From positions 186,001 to 250,000 of the forward strand of contig NZ_AUFV01000001.1 of assembly GCF_000426685.1 (NCBI RefSeq): a stretch of DNA of 64,000 nt, in the 5' to 3' direction. The stretch is from Solimonas flava DSM 18980. Lineage in GTDB: Bacteria > Pseudomonadota > Gammaproteobacteria > Nevskiales > Nevskiaceae. Of this stretch, positions 1 to 11,556 are shown one piece after another. The position numbers and the translations under genes were made by a program. Below the pieces are notes generated by a model. That model had not been told where the DNA came from. It saw nothing but the letters and a program-made list of their open reading frames with translations, and made no database searches. Numbering within the stretch: position 1 is the first letter of the stretch; each line of letters starts with the position of its first letter.

Positions 1-949
1 CGAGCACATCGACGGCGCGCCGCTGAGCGACGACGTCAACGAGCTGATCGCGATCGGCCGGCGCGCGCTGCGCGAGAAGTTCGCGAGCGCGAAGATCGGT
101 GTCTCCGGCGTCAACTTCATGGTCGCCGAGACCGGCACGCTGGCGCTGGTCGAGAACGAGGGCAACGGCCGCTTGTGCACCTCGGTGCCGGACGTGCACG
201 TGGCGATCACCGGGCTCGAGAAGGTGGTCGACAGGCTGGAGCACGTGCTGCCGCTGTACGCGCTGCTGCCGAAGAGCGCGACCGGCCAGGCGGTGACGAC
301 CTACCTGAACCTGATTACCGGTCCGCGTCGCGCCGGCGAGAAGGACGGCCCGCGCGAGATGCACCTGATCCTGCTCGACAACGGCCGTACGCAGGCCTAC
401 CGCGAAGCACGCTTCCGCGCGACGCTGCAGTGCATCCGCTGCGGTGCCTGCATGAATCACTGCCCGGTCTACACGCGCGTCGGCGGGCTTTCGTACGGCA
501 CCACGTATCCGGGCCCGATCGGCGCGATCATCTCGCCGCACCTGATGGGCCTGCAGTCGACGCGCGATCTGCCGACCGCGTCGAGCCTGTGCGGCGCCTG
601 CGGCGACGTGTGCCCGGTCGGCATCCCGATACCCGACATGCTGATGAAGCTGCGCGAAGCGGGCCGCCATTCGGTCGCCGAATCGATCACGCCGCCGGCG
701 CAGGCGCTGGTCGGTCAGGGCAGCGTGCGCCGCGCCGGCGAAGTGCTGGCCTGGCGCGCCTGGCGCGTGCTCTATTCGCACGCGGCGCTGTACCGGCTGT
801 TCGCGTGGCTCGCGCCGCGGCTGCGCTGGCTGACGCCGGCCTGGCAGGGCGGCTGGACCGCGAGCCGCGCCGCGCTCAAGCCCGCGCCGCGCTCGCTGCG
901 CGAGCAGCTCGCCCGACGCCGCGCCGGCAGGACGGTGCCCGGCCGCTGA
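1..949 (+). CDS. lutB: LutB/LldF-type iron-sulfur protein, 3' part
   Basis: C-terminal 315 residues of a lactate-utilisation iron-sulfur protein; the start lies before the window and the first full codon is at base 2. LutB works with LutA and LutC in cytoplasmic oxidation of L-lactate to pyruvate. Two ferredoxin-like cysteine motifs are visible: CIRCGACMNHCP (about base 430) and CGACGDVCP (about base 592). Ahead of them is the LUD-type segment with GVSGVNFMVAETGTL. The next gene is a regulator rather than lutC, so any lutC must lie elsewhere or upstream. Family assignment is firm; the symbol rests on overall family resemblance and the twin 4Fe-4S motifs. Confidence 0.85.
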   Translation, partial: EHIDGAPLSDDVNELIAIGRRALREKFASAKIGVSGVNFMVAETGTLALVENEGNGRLCTSVPDVHVAITGLEKVVDRLEHVLPLYALLPKSATGQAVTTYLNLITGPRRAGEKDGPREMHLILLDNGRTQAYREARFRATLQCIRCGACMNHCPVYTRVGGLSYGTTYPGPIGAIISPHLMGLQSTRDLPTASSLCGACGDVCPVGIPIPDMLMKLREAGRHSVAESITPPAQALVGQGSVRRAGEVLAWRAWRVLYSHAALYRLFAWLAPRLRWLTPAWQGGWTASRAALKPAPRSLREQLARRRAGRTVPGR

Positions 950-1035
950 GCGGGCCGCGCCGCCGCCGGCGCTACACTGCGGCCAGACGGTGTCGCGCGA
1001 GCAGACGCCGCGGAACCGATAAGGAGAGAGAGGCG

Positions 1036-3015
<1,980 letters not shown>

Positions 3016-3105
3016 CGGTCCGTTCCGCTGCATGCAGCTGGCGGCGTGTGTGCGGCCCGGATGAGCGCCGGTTCCGGCGAGCAGGGAGCGGATGCCGTTG
3101 CGCGA

Positions 3106-3756
3106 TCAGCGCGATGGCGGCCGAGTGTTGAACGCCCGCTGCGCCTCGAACGCGCGCCGATACGCGGGCCGTGCCTCGCCGCGCGCGACGTAGGCGGCGA
3201 GGGCGGGGAATTCGTCGAGCAGTCCCGAGCCGCGCAGGCGCAGCAGCACCGACGCCATCATCAGATCGCCGGCGCTGAACGCGCCATCGAGCCAGTCGGC
3301 GTCGCCGAGCCGGGCGGCGAGCTGCCGCAGGCGGCCGCGCACGCGCTCGTGCATCAGGGGCATGCGCTCCCGTGTCCATGGCCGGTCGCCCTCCTGGAAC
3401 AGGGCCGTCTGGATTTCGAGGATCGGCGGCTCCACCGTGTTGAGCGCGGCGAACATCCAGGCGATCGCGCGAGCCCGCGCATCGGCCTCGTCCGGCAGCA
3501 GGCCGGCGTGGCGATCGGCGATGTGCAGGACGATCGCGCCGGTCTCGAACAGCGTCAGATCACCGTCCTCGAAGGTCGGAATCTGGCCGAACGGATGCCG
3601 CGCCAGGTGCGCCGGCGCTTTCATCTCGGCCCACGCCACCGGGCGCACCTCGTACGGCGCACCTACTTCTTCGAGTGCCCAGCGCACGCGCGTGTCCCGC
3701 GCCAGCCCGCGGCCGCCGTCGGGCGAATGGTCGAAGGCGGTAATGGTGATCGTCAT
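3106..3756 (-). CDS. Glutathione S-transferase family protein
   Basis: 216-aa protein with the two-domain GST layout: an N-terminal thioredoxin-fold part (VRWALEEVGAPYEVRPV, then GQIPTFEDGDLTLFETGAIVLHIAD, the glutathione-binding cis-Pro and Glu-Thr/Ser region) and an all-helical C-terminal part. It would conjugate or otherwise use glutathione in the cytosol. Two ATGs sit close together, at 3762 and 3756. The AAGGAG lies one base from the first and seven from the second, so I chose 3756. It is transcribed towards the activator gene and stands alone. The natural substrate cannot be told from sequence. Confidence 0.85.
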   Translation of the reverse strand: MTITITAFDHSPDGGRGLARDTRVRWALEEVGAPYEVRPVAWAEMKAPAHLARHPFGQIPTFEDGDLTLFETGAIVLHIADRHAGLLPDEADARARAIAWMFAALNTVEPPILEIQTALFQEGDRPWTRERMPLMHERVRGRLRQLAARLGDADWLDGAFSAGDLMMASVLLRLRGSGLLDEFPALAAYVARGEARPAYRRAFEAQRAFNTRPPSR

Positions 3757-3762
3757 CGTCAT

Positions 3763-4130
3763 GCTCCTTGTTCAGGCTCCGCAGCCGGCGGGCAGCGGAC
3801 GATGCTGCCCCAAGAGCCGGCTGATACCTGCACGTCGATCGGGGCCTGCATGAATCGACACGCTCCGGTGTGAAAGTTCCGGTTCAGCGCGTCGGCGCGG
3901 CGGGGAATGAGTCGCCGCCCGTGTCGAATCCGCCGGTTGGCTCGACGATTTCACGAGGGCGGAGGCCTCGTCGTGCCGGCGGCGTTCGCATGCTCGTCAA
4001 GACCGGCCTGGCGAGCATACGACGGCCGCGCCACGGCGCGGCCGTCACTCATCGAGGCATACGCCGGATGACGTTCTGCGGGCGGCGAACCGATGGTGAG
4101 AATGACGCTCCGGCATGACGAGCGGCTCCG
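3763..4130. other. Intergenic region with one strong hairpin
   Basis: Between the GST gene and trhO. I see no convincing coding frame. The only clear structure is an 11-bp perfect inverted repeat, GACGGCCGCGC (4021-4031) and GCGCGGCCGTC (4036-4046), with a CACG loop. No T-run follows on either strand, so it is not a standard intrinsic terminator. Confidence 0.5.
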
Positions 4131-4159
4131 CTGAGATGCAGTGCCCGAACGACTACAAT
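4131..4159 (+). promoter_or_regulatory. Probable sigma-70 promoter of trhO
   Basis: A -10 element TACAAT (4154-4159) with CTGAGA (4131-4136, four of six matches to TTGACA) 17 bp upstream. Transcription would begin near 4166, just ahead of the ATG at 4189. This argues against the in-frame GTG at 4141, which would lie upstream of the transcript start. Confidence 0.5.
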
Positions 4160-4188
4160 CCGCGCCCCCGGATCAGTCGTTGCCGCCG

Positions 4189-5058
4189 ATGTCCCAGTTC
4201 GTTGTCGCTGCCCTCTATCACTTCGCGCGCCTGCCGGATTGCGCCGAACTCCGCGAGCCGCTGCTGGCCGTCTGCCGGCAGGCCGGCGTGCGCGGCACCT
4301 TGCTGCTGGCCGCGGAAGGCATCAACGGCACCATCGCCGGCACGCGCGCCGGCATCGACGCCGTGCTCGCGCATCTGCGCGCCGATCCGCGCCTCGCCGG
4401 ACTCGAACACAAGGAGTCGCCGGCCGCGGAACTGCCGTTCGCGCGGCTGAAGGTCAAGCTCAAGCAGGAGATCGTGACGATGGGCGTGCCCGGCATCGAC
4501 CCGGCACGCATCGTCGGCACCTACATCGATCCGCAGCAGTGGAACGAATTGCTGGCCCAGCCCGACGTGCTCGTCATCGACACGCGCAACGACTACGAGG
4601 TGAAGATCGGCACGTTCGAAAACGCCGTCTCGCCCGAGACGCACAGCTTTCGCGAATTCCCCGACTACGTCGAACGCGAACTGCGCGGCCAGGAACAGCG
4701 CCCGATCGCCATGTTCTGCACCGGCGGCATCCGCTGCGAGAAGGCCACGGCCTATTTGCGCGAACGCGGCTTCGAGCAGGTCTACCACCTGCGCGGCGGC
4801 ATCCTCAAATACCTGGAAGAAGTGCCGGCCGAACAAAGCCTGTGGAACGGCGAGTGCTATGTCTTCGACGACCGCGTCGCCGTCGGCCACGGCTTGCAGC
4901 CAGGAAAGGCATGCCGCTGCGACGCCTGCGGCGAACCGCTCACGCCGGAAGAACAGCAATCAGCGGACTACGACCCCGGCATCCATTGCCCGCATTGCGT
5001 GGCGACGCTGACGCCGGAGCGGCGGGCGATGCTGGAGATGCGGCGGGCGCAGCAGTAG
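4189..5058 (+). CDS. trhO: tRNA uridine(34) hydroxylase TrhO (rhodanese family)
   Basis: 289-aa protein of the TrhO/YceA family, which catalyses oxygen-dependent 5-hydroxylation of wobble uridine 34 in a subset of tRNAs. The N-terminal acylphosphatase-like part carries [16 protein letters not shown]. The rhodanese domain holds the active loop [10 protein letters not shown] with the catalytic cysteine at about residue 177. A C-terminal cysteine-rich segment ([10 protein letters not shown], then CPHC) looks metal-binding, as in many members. ATG 4189 gives the family's usual N-terminus ([13 protein letters not shown]). The gene is the last chromosomal-type gene before the low-GC island. Confidence 0.93.
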   Translation: MSQFVVAALYHFARLPDCAELREPLLAVCRQAGVRGTLLLAAEGINGTIAGTRAGIDAVLAHLRADPRLAGLEHKESPAAELPFARLKVKLKQEIVTMGVPGIDPARIVGTYIDPQQWNELLAQPDVLVIDTRNDYEVKIGTFENAVSPETHSFREFPDYVERELRGQEQRPIAMFCTGGIRCEKATAYLRERGFEQVYHLRGGILKYLEEVPAEQSLWNGECYVFDDRVAVGHGLQPGKACRCDACGEPLTPEEQQSADYDPGIHCPHCVATLTPERRAMLEMRRAQQ

Positions 5059-5145
5059 GCGCAAGCGTCGTAAGGCGGTGCGACTTCTGCTGCGTGCCCC
5101 GCGTTCAGAAGTAGATAAGGTGTCGGATGGCGGCCGCTTTGTGCC

Positions 5146-5161
5146 GAGGCTGTGTGAAAAC
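5146..5161. repeat. Left terminal inverted repeat of the IS
   Basis: GAGGCTGTGTGAAAAC, exactly complementary to the right end at 6756-6771. Confidence 0.9.
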
Positions 5162-5256
5162 CAAAATTTCACGCTCGCCGACGTAACGTCAGCAGGTGGC
5201 CATCATCGGCAGGAAATCTCTCTGCTCTGGGCGGCAGATGATTTGAGTCGAGCGTT

Positions 5257-6702
5257 CTACGCTCTGATTATCTGCATCGTTTTCTGCATGCCCAGGATCT
5301 GCATTACACGCTTTATGTTGTACGCCAGAACATGCAGGCTCATCTCTGTGCTGACCTTCGGCAAGGTCTTCGTTAGAAAATGCGTTGCCCCCATCCAAGA
5401 CTTGAGCGTGGCGTAGGGATGCTCGACGGTTCGCCGTCGCACGCGCATCGCGTCAGGTGTGTCGTCCAATCGCTGCTGCATCGTGTCGAGCACATGCTCG
5501 TGTTCCCAGCGGGCGATGCGTCGATAGTCGCTGGTGGTACAGCGGGATTTAATCGGGCACCGCGGGCAGGATGATGACCAGTATTTGATGATCTTGCGGC
5601 CGTTCTCGACGGTTTCGAAACGACGGATCGCTTGCTGATTGGAAGGACACAAGAAGGTGTCGCTTTCAGCTTGGTAGCGAAAGTCCTGCTTGTCGAAGAG
5701 GCCTTTCGCGCGGTTATTCGAGGTCAGCGATTTCGGTACTAGTGCCGTGATGCCAGCTTCGGCACATTCCAGAATCTGATCGCCATTGAAGTAGCCGCGA
5801 TCCGCCAAGGCCGTGAAGGCCGCTTCCGGATCGCATCCCATCGCCTCGCGGGCCTTCTGCGCCATCGGCGCGAGCTGGGTCCGGTCGTTGCCGACATTGG
5901 TGACTTCGTGCGCCACGATCAGGTGATGTTGTGCATCGACGGCGGTCTGGACGTTGTAACCGACCATCGGCGTGTCGCGGCCTCGGCTCGCCATGCAACG
6001 AGCATCGGGATCGGTCAGTGCCACCTGACCGTCGGGAGCTGCTTCCAGCTGGACACGAATGCCGTCGAGTTCACGCATCCTGGTTTTGATCGTCTCCATT
6101 CGCTTCTGGATATGCGCGACTCGATCTTCCGTGATCCGAGTGGGCTCGCGATCCGCACGATCCAATTCGGCGAGATACCGGGCAACGTTCTCTTCAAGTT
6201 GCTCCTGGCGCACCTGCAGCTTGCGGGCGGTAAACGCACGATCGCTGTTATTCACGGCTTTGAACTTGCTGCCGTCGACAGCAGCGACGGCCTCGGTAAA
6301 CAGCTTGGCTTCACGGCACAGCTTCACAAAGTGGCCGCACACCTTCTGAATCGCCGGTCCATTGTCACGGCGAAAATCCGCGATGGTCTTGAAGTCGGGA
6401 CAGAGTCGACCGAGCAGCCACATGAGCTCGACGTTGCGCTGGGTTTCACGCTCCAGTCGACGACTGGACTGCAGGCGATTCAGATAGCCGTAGATGTAGA
6501 GCTTGAGTAGTGTGCTCGGATGATAGGACGGACGGCCCGTGGCCTCCGGCTCCGTGCCCACAAATCCGAGGTCGGCAAGGTGAAGCTCTTCAACGAAGAC
6601 GTCAACGATCCGAACCGGATTGTCTTCGACGATGTAGTCATCAAGACGCTCCGGAAAGAGCGCGCTTTGCGACCGTTCCTCGCCTTTGATAAATCGCTTC
6701 AT
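5257..6702 (-). CDS. IS1182-family transposase
   Basis: 481-aa DDE-type transposase. The N-terminus (MKRFIKGEERSQSALFPERLDDY) and the following DUF772-like segment (YHPSTLLKLYIYGYLNRLQSSRRLE) are typical of IS1182 transposases. Acidic catalytic positions are visible in VAAVDGSKFKAVN and NVQTAVDAQHHLIVAHEVTN. A cysteine-rich patch near the C-terminus (CPRCPIKSRC) matches the family's zinc-like motif. ATG 6702 is preceded by GGCGGAG; an upstream in-frame ATG at 6750 lies next to the terminal repeat and is less likely. The frame is intact, so the element may still be active. Confidence 0.92.
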   Translation of the reverse strand: MKRFIKGEERSQSALFPERLDDYIVEDNPVRIVDVFVEELHLADLGFVGTEPEATGRPSYHPSTLLKLYIYGYLNRLQSSRRLERETQRNVELMWLLGRLCPDFKTIADFRRDNGPAIQKVCGHFVKLCREAKLFTEAVAAVDGSKFKAVNNSDRAFTARKLQVRQEQLEENVARYLAELDRADREPTRITEDRVAHIQKRMETIKTRMRELDGIRVQLEAAPDGQVALTDPDARCMASRGRDTPMVGYNVQTAVDAQHHLIVAHEVTNVGNDRTQLAPMAQKAREAMGCDPEAAFTALADRGYFNGDQILECAEAGITALVPKSLTSNNRAKGLFDKQDFRYQAESDTFLCPSNQQAIRRFETVENGRKIIKYWSSSCPRCPIKSRCTTSDYRRIARWEHEHVLDTMQQRLDDTPDAMRVRRRTVEHPYATLKSWMGATHFLTKTLPKVSTEMSLHVLAYNIKRVMQILGMQKTMQIIRA

Positions 6703-6755
6703 CGGCCGCTCCGCCTTACATATGACGGAATAAAGACTCGCAAGCTTCACACCAC

Positions 6756-6771
6756 GTTTTCACACAGCCTC
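6756..6771. repeat. Right terminal inverted repeat of the IS
   Basis: GTTTTCACACAGCCTC, exactly complementary to the left end at 5146-5161. It lies 43 bp beyond the stop codon of the nuclease-STAND gene. Confidence 0.9.
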
Positions 6772-6813
6772 TGCCAGAAGCGGCCATCCGGTTTACTCAT
6801 TCTCTACGCCCGA

Positions 6814-9078
6814 TCAAACATCGACATCCTCGAATATGCTCCGAGAGCAATGCGGCCTAGCGATGGTCTCGGTCGTACCTAGTGATCGGGGCGCCCTATC
6901 TGGCCATTCACGTTCATTATCACTGATCCATCCTGTCGCCAGATCAATCTCGCGTTCAATGATCCGAACAGCTTCCGCGTCGTCGCCGAACTTGTCCTTC
7001 AGCGTCTTGAAGCTCTCGAGCAAGTGTTCCATGTATTCGTCGGCAGGCTCGTCAGATCTGTATCCATCTTGCTGCCCTTCGCGCACCATACCTAGCTTGG
7101 GCAACAGCTCTGCGCGAACTCTGGCGACGAGCGCTTTGAATTCGGGCTCGGTAAACATACTGCGAATGTCCTTGCTTTCGAGCGCGTACACGTCTTCGCC
7201 ATTAATCGCATATGTGCTGACAACTTGAACGAAGAGTTTCCGGTTCTCTTCCGGCAGCAACCCGAACGCATGTAAACGGATGGCGAGGGCCACCTCTGAT
7301 GAGGCGCTCAAAAGCAGGCCGGGGCAGCAAACCTTGTCAATCAAATCTGGGTTCGTTTGAAGGTAAAGCGTAAGAAACTCCTTCGAACACCTCCGGGTTA
7401 GGAAAGAATGCAGCGACCACTTCGCGCCCCAGATCGATAAATACGGGGACTTGTATTTCTCGCTTGCGGTAAACTCCGAGAGTCGCGCGATCATTTTCGG
7501 ATAGAGCGCCTTCGGCACCATCACCGCTTTCTCAATGCCGACATTGCCGCAGGTCACCTGCTCAATCAGATTTTCGGTGGAACTTCCCAGCAGGAAGATG
7601 CCTAGAAGATCTGGACTCCGTGCCAAAGCCGCAGCGAACGCGTCGCCAATCGTAGGGTGCTTGAAGCGCCATGCCGATTCACCATCGGCCTGCTGGTGCA
7701 GGACAAGACTGCCATTCAAGGATTCAAGCGCCGTAATGCATCCCCCTAGACTACTGCCCAGCCTGCGCAGGGCATCTTCTTCCGCTTCCTGCAATGAAAT
7801 TGGAGTTTCGAGACGGTCCTTTTTCATATAAATGAGCGCTAGTGCTGCCATGCTGTCGCTGTCGAGTCCGTCAAGTACTTCCTGCAGCAATTGTTCCCGC
7901 TTCTGCACGAACTGACCAAGGTGATGCTCCGTCACATAGAGCCGCTTGGTGAAGGTCGGGTCCGCAAGTCGTCTGGCGATTTCGGGGACAAAACGAGGGT
8001 GTGCAGCCACGGCGGGAAGATGCGCCTTGATCTCGGTCTTGAATGCAGGCGACTGACTGCCAAGCTTCAGATGGTTGTAGAGGATCTGCTGTTTTTCCTG
8101 GATTGAGAGATCGTGAACATCGATAACTACTTGGCTTTCGTTAAAAAGAGGAAAAGCACTTTCTTTAAGGTCACGCCGCGCACGCTTATAGATGTAGTCC
8201 CTGGAAGTCATCACGATCTTGGCCCCTCGGCGCAGCATCGTCCTTACCTGAGGCAGGATGGAGTTCCAAGAGTGCGCCAGAGATGATTCATATTGCATAA
8301 TGCCGAAGGCATCATCGACCCAAAAGAACTGCGACGGTTCTTCCGGATTCCATCGCTCCTCTACCTTCGCGGGCTCGTTCAGCTTCAGCACTGATGAACC
8401 CCATCTGTCGGCAGCAGCCATGGCCAACATGGAGGCGATCGTTGTTTTTCCTGCCGCGGGCTCACCGATCAGCATGACGAATCCGTGTTCGTTTATCGCC
8501 TCCACTGCTTTTCCATAAGAGGCCGTTATGACCACCTTTGCCAAGTCTTCGCGCATTGAATCCAGCACCGCTCGGGCTTGTGCGTAAGCGCGCTCATCTA
8601 GAATTTGGCTTAAATCCCCGAGACCATAAAGGCGCGGCACATGAATGCGCAGACTCTTCCTCTCACTGATTTGCTGACCGATCCAAGTGGAGCCAAAGAT
8701 CAAAACATGCTGAACCCCCGCTTGGTGCAGCAGGGACTTGACCTTAGTTGTCTGCACCCCCGACACTCCGGCATTCGTCATCAGTACGTAAATGTCGCAC
8801 TGACCTGCGGCGACGAGCTTCCGAACTTTCCCGATCTCGTCCCTGATGTCTGATGGCTTTAGGTTATGTCGAGCGTCCGCTGTGAACTTGCATTGGATCA
8901 CGAAGCGACCTGAATAGAACTCGCCTTGCGCAGGAGTCCAGGTGCCAGAAAATGCGCCGTCCTTGCCAGCGTCGTTGGAGTCAAGGAACGCTTCGACAGT
9001 TTGTCCTAAAACCTCGCGGCAGATCGTCTGGCATAACTGCTGAAAACTGTTCCACCCCAAGCGGTGCAATTCGTACAT
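6814..9078 (-). CDS. Mrr-like nuclease fused to a STAND-type (nSTAND3-like) NTPase
   Basis: 754-aa protein. Residues 1-130 look like a restriction-endonuclease fold of the Mrr type: GWNSFQQLC helix, DAGKDG (36-41) and FVIQCKF with the Q-x-K pair (Q62, K64). From about residue 195 there is a P-loop NTPase with Walker A GEPAAGKT (205-212), Walker B FFWVDD (251-256) and a sensor-like KIVMTSRD (287-294). After that comes a long helical C-terminal half with no repeat I can name. This layout is seen in STAND-type antiphage sensors, where the nuclease is the effector and the NTPase a switch. It is the last gene of the operon, 9 bp after the SMC-like gene. GC is clearly lower than in flanking genes. 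The exact family name is inferred without a search. Confidence 0.75.
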   Translation of the reverse strand: MYELHRLGWNSFQQLCQTICREVLGQTVEAFLDSNDAGKDGAFSGTWTPAQGEFYSGRFVIQCKFTADARHNLKPSDIRDEIGKVRKLVAAGQCDIYVLMTNAGVSGVQTTKVKSLLHQAGVQHVLIFGSTWIGQQISERKSLRIHVPRLYGLGDLSQILDERAYAQARAVLDSMREDLAKVVITASYGKAVEAINEHGFVMLIGEPAAGKTTIASMLAMAAADRWGSSVLKLNEPAKVEERWNPEEPSQFFWVDDAFGIMQYESSLAHSWNSILPQVRTMLRRGAKIVMTSRDYIYKRARRDLKESAFPLFNESQVVIDVHDLSIQEKQQILYNHLKLGSQSPAFKTEIKAHLPAVAAHPRFVPEIARRLADPTFTKRLYVTEHHLGQFVQKREQLLQEVLDGLDSDSMAALALIYMKKDRLETPISLQEAEEDALRRLGSSLGGCITALESLNGSLVLHQQADGESAWRFKHPTIGDAFAAALARSPDLLGIFLLGSSTENLIEQVTCGNVGIEKAVMVPKALYPKMIARLSEFTASEKYKSPYLSIWGAKWSLHSFLTRRCSKEFLTLYLQTNPDLIDKVCCPGLLLSASSEVALAIRLHAFGLLPEENRKLFVQVVSTYAINGEDVYALESKDIRSMFTEPEFKALVARVRAELLPKLGMVREGQQDGYRSDEPADEYMEHLLESFKTLKDKFGDDAEAVRIIEREIDLATGWISDNEREWPDRAPRSLGTTETIARPHCSRSIFEDVDV

Positions 9079-9087
9079 TCGCGTGAT

Positions 9088-11556
9088 CTAAGCCTTTTTC
9101 GAGAGCGCCTTGTAGTAGCGGAAGCCAGAGCTAGGCGGATCTTCAAACTGAAAGCAGCGGCAATAGTCCTCGATTGAGGACATGACGCCTGTCAGCGCTG
9201 CCGCTGTGAACGCATGAAGCTGTCCAGTCGACCAGTGGGCTAAGTAGTTGCCGACAATGGTCGCCAGCGCTGTATTGAGTCCCGTCTTCTGCACCGGCGT
9301 AAGGATCAACTTACCGGCGGCCTCGTGGAGTTCGACCTCGGCCTTGATAGCGCTGATGAGATTCCCTGCCATCCGTTTATCGTCGCTGAAGGCAATCTCT
9401 ATCGGCACAGCGATGTTGAGCTTTGAGATGACCTCCATGAGCTTAAATTCGAGGTACTGCCGGATGCGCGGTGCGGCGTCATCGACGTTGCCAGCATCCA
9501 GGTGTGCGATCGTGGCATCTCGGACTTTGGTGACCGCGTTCGACTGCGGCAGGACCGCTGTGCGCGGCGTCCCCTGAATATTTTGGTGGTACCAGCCGCC
9601 ACCATTGCTGTGGGTATTGAAAAGCTTTTCTAAGGCGGTGTCATGGCTAAGGATAATCACCTGCGGTCCCGCAGCATTGCCGGGACGAGCGAACTGGTCG
9701 CGCAGCACATTCATTAGTAGGAACTGGTGCCCTGAATCGAAGCTCGAGGTGATGTCGTCCAAGATCAGGAATCGTGCATCGCCGGCATACAGCGCTGCAG
9801 CCGCGAGATAAACGCTAATCGCGAAGGCATTACGAAAGCTCTCAGACAGCAGCGCAGGCGCGGACAGATCCTTCAATGTCCAGAACTCTGCGAGGGAAAT
9901 GTGCAGTTCTTCCGATCCCGTTTTTTTTGAAATAGCAGGCACCACATCCGCGTGCATGATGGCGCGGAAGAATTCGCGGAACTTTGGCTCGATAGCCTTG
10001 AGGCGTCGAGCGGCTGCCCGAGAGTCCGCACCAGCGATCTGCCTCGATGCGGCATCCAGGAAGACCTTGACCCGATTGATGGCCGCGATTTGCTCGTTGA
10101 GCTTCTTAAGATCAGCATCGGACTTACGCAGCACTTGTAGATTCGTCTGCAAACGTCTGGCGGCTTCGATCTTCTCGACGACAATGGTCAGCTTTTCCGG
10201 CAACTTCTTTTCGAGCGCGGTCTTTTCCTTGGCAATTTCGTCGAGCTTCGCCTTGGTGCGCGCCCGGATCAATTCGACCCGGTCCTTGAGTTGCTTGGCC
10301 TGGGCTTCGGTCAGCTCACCCTGCGAGCCAGCTCTGCCAACCGCTTCAATCAGACGCATTTCTCCGGCCGCGAGGCAGTCACCCTCGAGCTTTGCCGAGG
10401 CAAGGACATTGGCGGCTGTCCATTCGCCCGCCAATTTCGTTGCCGCGTCCTTGACAGCCTCGAACACATCCAAGCGCTTGCGGACGTAGTCTAGGACTGA
10501 ATCCTGGCCGGTGCGATCGCAGGTTGGACAGTGGGTCTTATCCGTCCATACCTCTGACGCCAGAATCTGTTCGCTCGTGGTATAGAGATCCCGGAAAACC
10601 TCCCCTTGGGTCTGCTGCAGGGCTTGGTCGCGTGCCTGCGAGCATAGAACCAACCGGTCCATGATCTCGGCCGTCGGTAGTTTTCCGATTGCTTCTAACC
10701 ATTCGGTCTGAGCTTTGACTAAGACAGAAAGGCGATCGCGCTCGGGGCCGCCCTCGGCGTTCTTGGCCGCTTCGTTACAGGCATTGGCATCGATCTCCTC
10801 GAACTTTTTTCCGGAACACAACTGCTTGAGAAGCTCGATGCCGCAGAGCGCGGAATAGGCCTTTAAGAGTAGGTCGGGCTCCTTGGAGGCAGGATCCAAG
10901 TCTTCTCCCACGAGACTCTTATAAGCCGCCGCAATATTTTCGGCCGCAACCCTTCGGCTGGCGGTCGCCGTGGCCTTCGCCTGGTCTTTGGTGGCCACCC
11001 CACAGTAATTGTTAAATGCCCGTGTATTGGACAGGCTCTGCAAGGCGAGGTTGAGCGTCGAATAAGGCCGGAGCCCCAGCAAGCCCGCGAAGGAACGTCC
11101 GCGGTCGGTAGGCTTCAGCTCAATGAATTCGCGGAACGTTTTTCCGTCGAGCAGAATAAACTCCCGCCTAAGTTCCGAGAGGATTTTCTCACCGTCGACA
11201 CCCGGCGATGCCTTGACGGTTCGCGCTCCGGCAGCATCACGGGTTACCGTGACCCTGACGGCCGCACCACCGGCTGCGGGAATCAGCGCCAACGAGATCT
11301 TCCCCATGGCGCCGGGGTGAAACCGGTTCAAGTAGTAGTCTTTGCCTTTCTCCGTCAGCGGCAGATCATCGAGTTTGGGAATTCTGCCGAAGACCGCGTA
11401 GTGCACCGCCTCGAAGATCGATGATTTACCGACTCCATTGGGCGCGAACACAGAGTTGACGTGATCCGTCTTGAACTTCAGTTCTAGGGGGGCGCCCTGG
11501 TTATTGATGCCGCGGAGCCCCTCGATTGCGACTTCCTGAATGTACCATCCGCTCAT
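9088..11556 (-). CDS. Rad50/SMC-like ATPase with zinc hook
   Basis: 822-aa ABC-type ATPase split by a coiled-coil region. Walker A is APNGVGKSS (38-46). A CPTC motif (343-346) lies in the middle of the coiled-coil part and resembles the Rad50 zinc hook. Helical arms follow (about 400-500), then a signature-like segment LLSESFRNAFAISVYLA and Walker B FLILDDITSSFD (597-608), in which the usual catalytic Glu is Asp. VIILSHDT gives the H-loop. About 180 residues extend beyond the ATPase core. Its ATG overlaps the stop of the 68-aa gene (ATGA), showing translational coupling. Related ATPases serve as the sensor in Lamassu and ABC-three-component defence systems; membership in either is not shown here. 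Confidence 0.8.
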   Translation of the reverse strand: MSGWYIQEVAIEGLRGINNQGAPLELKFKTDHVNSVFAPNGVGKSSIFEAVHYAVFGRIPKLDDLPLTEKGKDYYLNRFHPGAMGKISLALIPAAGGAAVRVTVTRDAAGARTVKASPGVDGEKILSELRREFILLDGKTFREFIELKPTDRGRSFAGLLGLRPYSTLNLALQSLSNTRAFNNYCGVATKDQAKATATASRRVAAENIAAAYKSLVGEDLDPASKEPDLLLKAYSALCGIELLKQLCSGKKFEEIDANACNEAAKNAEGGPERDRLSVLVKAQTEWLEAIGKLPTAEIMDRLVLCSQARDQALQQTQGEVFRDLYTTSEQILASEVWTDKTHCPTCDRTGQDSVLDYVRKRLDVFEAVKDAATKLAGEWTAANVLASAKLEGDCLAAGEMRLIEAVGRAGSQGELTEAQAKQLKDRVELIRARTKAKLDEIAKEKTALEKKLPEKLTIVVEKIEAARRLQTNLQVLRKSDADLKKLNEQIAAINRVKVFLDAASRQIAGADSRAAARRLKAIEPKFREFFRAIMHADVVPAISKKTGSEELHISLAEFWTLKDLSAPALLSESFRNAFAISVYLAAAALYAGDARFLILDDITSSFDSGHQFLLMNVLRDQFARPGNAAGPQVIILSHDTALEKLFNTHSNGGGWYHQNIQGTPRTAVLPQSNAVTKVRDATIAHLDAGNVDDAAPRIRQYLEFKLMEVISKLNIAVPIEIAFSDDKRMAGNLISAIKAEVELHEAAGKLILTPVQKTGLNTALATIVGNYLAHWSTGQLHAFTAAALTGVMSSIEDYCRCFQFEDPPSSGFRYYKALSKKA

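Larger units (their letters stand above)
5146..6771. mobile_element. IS1182-family insertion sequence, apparently complete
   Basis: A 1626-bp element with perfect 16-bp terminal inverted repeats: GAGGCTGTGTGAAAAC at 5146-5161 and its complement at 6756-6771. It encodes one intact transposase on the minus strand. I see no direct target duplication. Outside both ends, further inverted similarity (CGGATGG...CCGCTT, 5124-5138, against its complement at 6778-6790) could be either an outer part of the ends or the arms of a palindromic target. If it belongs to the element, the IS spans about 5124-6790. It sits between trhO and the 3' end of a three-gene operon. Confidence 0.85.

Noticed and set aside
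4021-4046. Intrinsic terminator upstream of trhO
   Set aside because: The 11-bp stem is perfect but lacks a T-run on both strands and is not next to a stop codon.
5257-6702. IS5- or IS4-type assignment of the transposase
   Set aside because: Length, N-terminal segment and C-terminal cysteine patch fit IS1182 better than IS5 or IS4.
6771-6813. IS insertion truncating the nuclease-STAND gene
   Set aside because: The gene has its own in-frame TGA at 6814-6816, 43 bp before the IS repeat, so there is no direct evidence of truncation.
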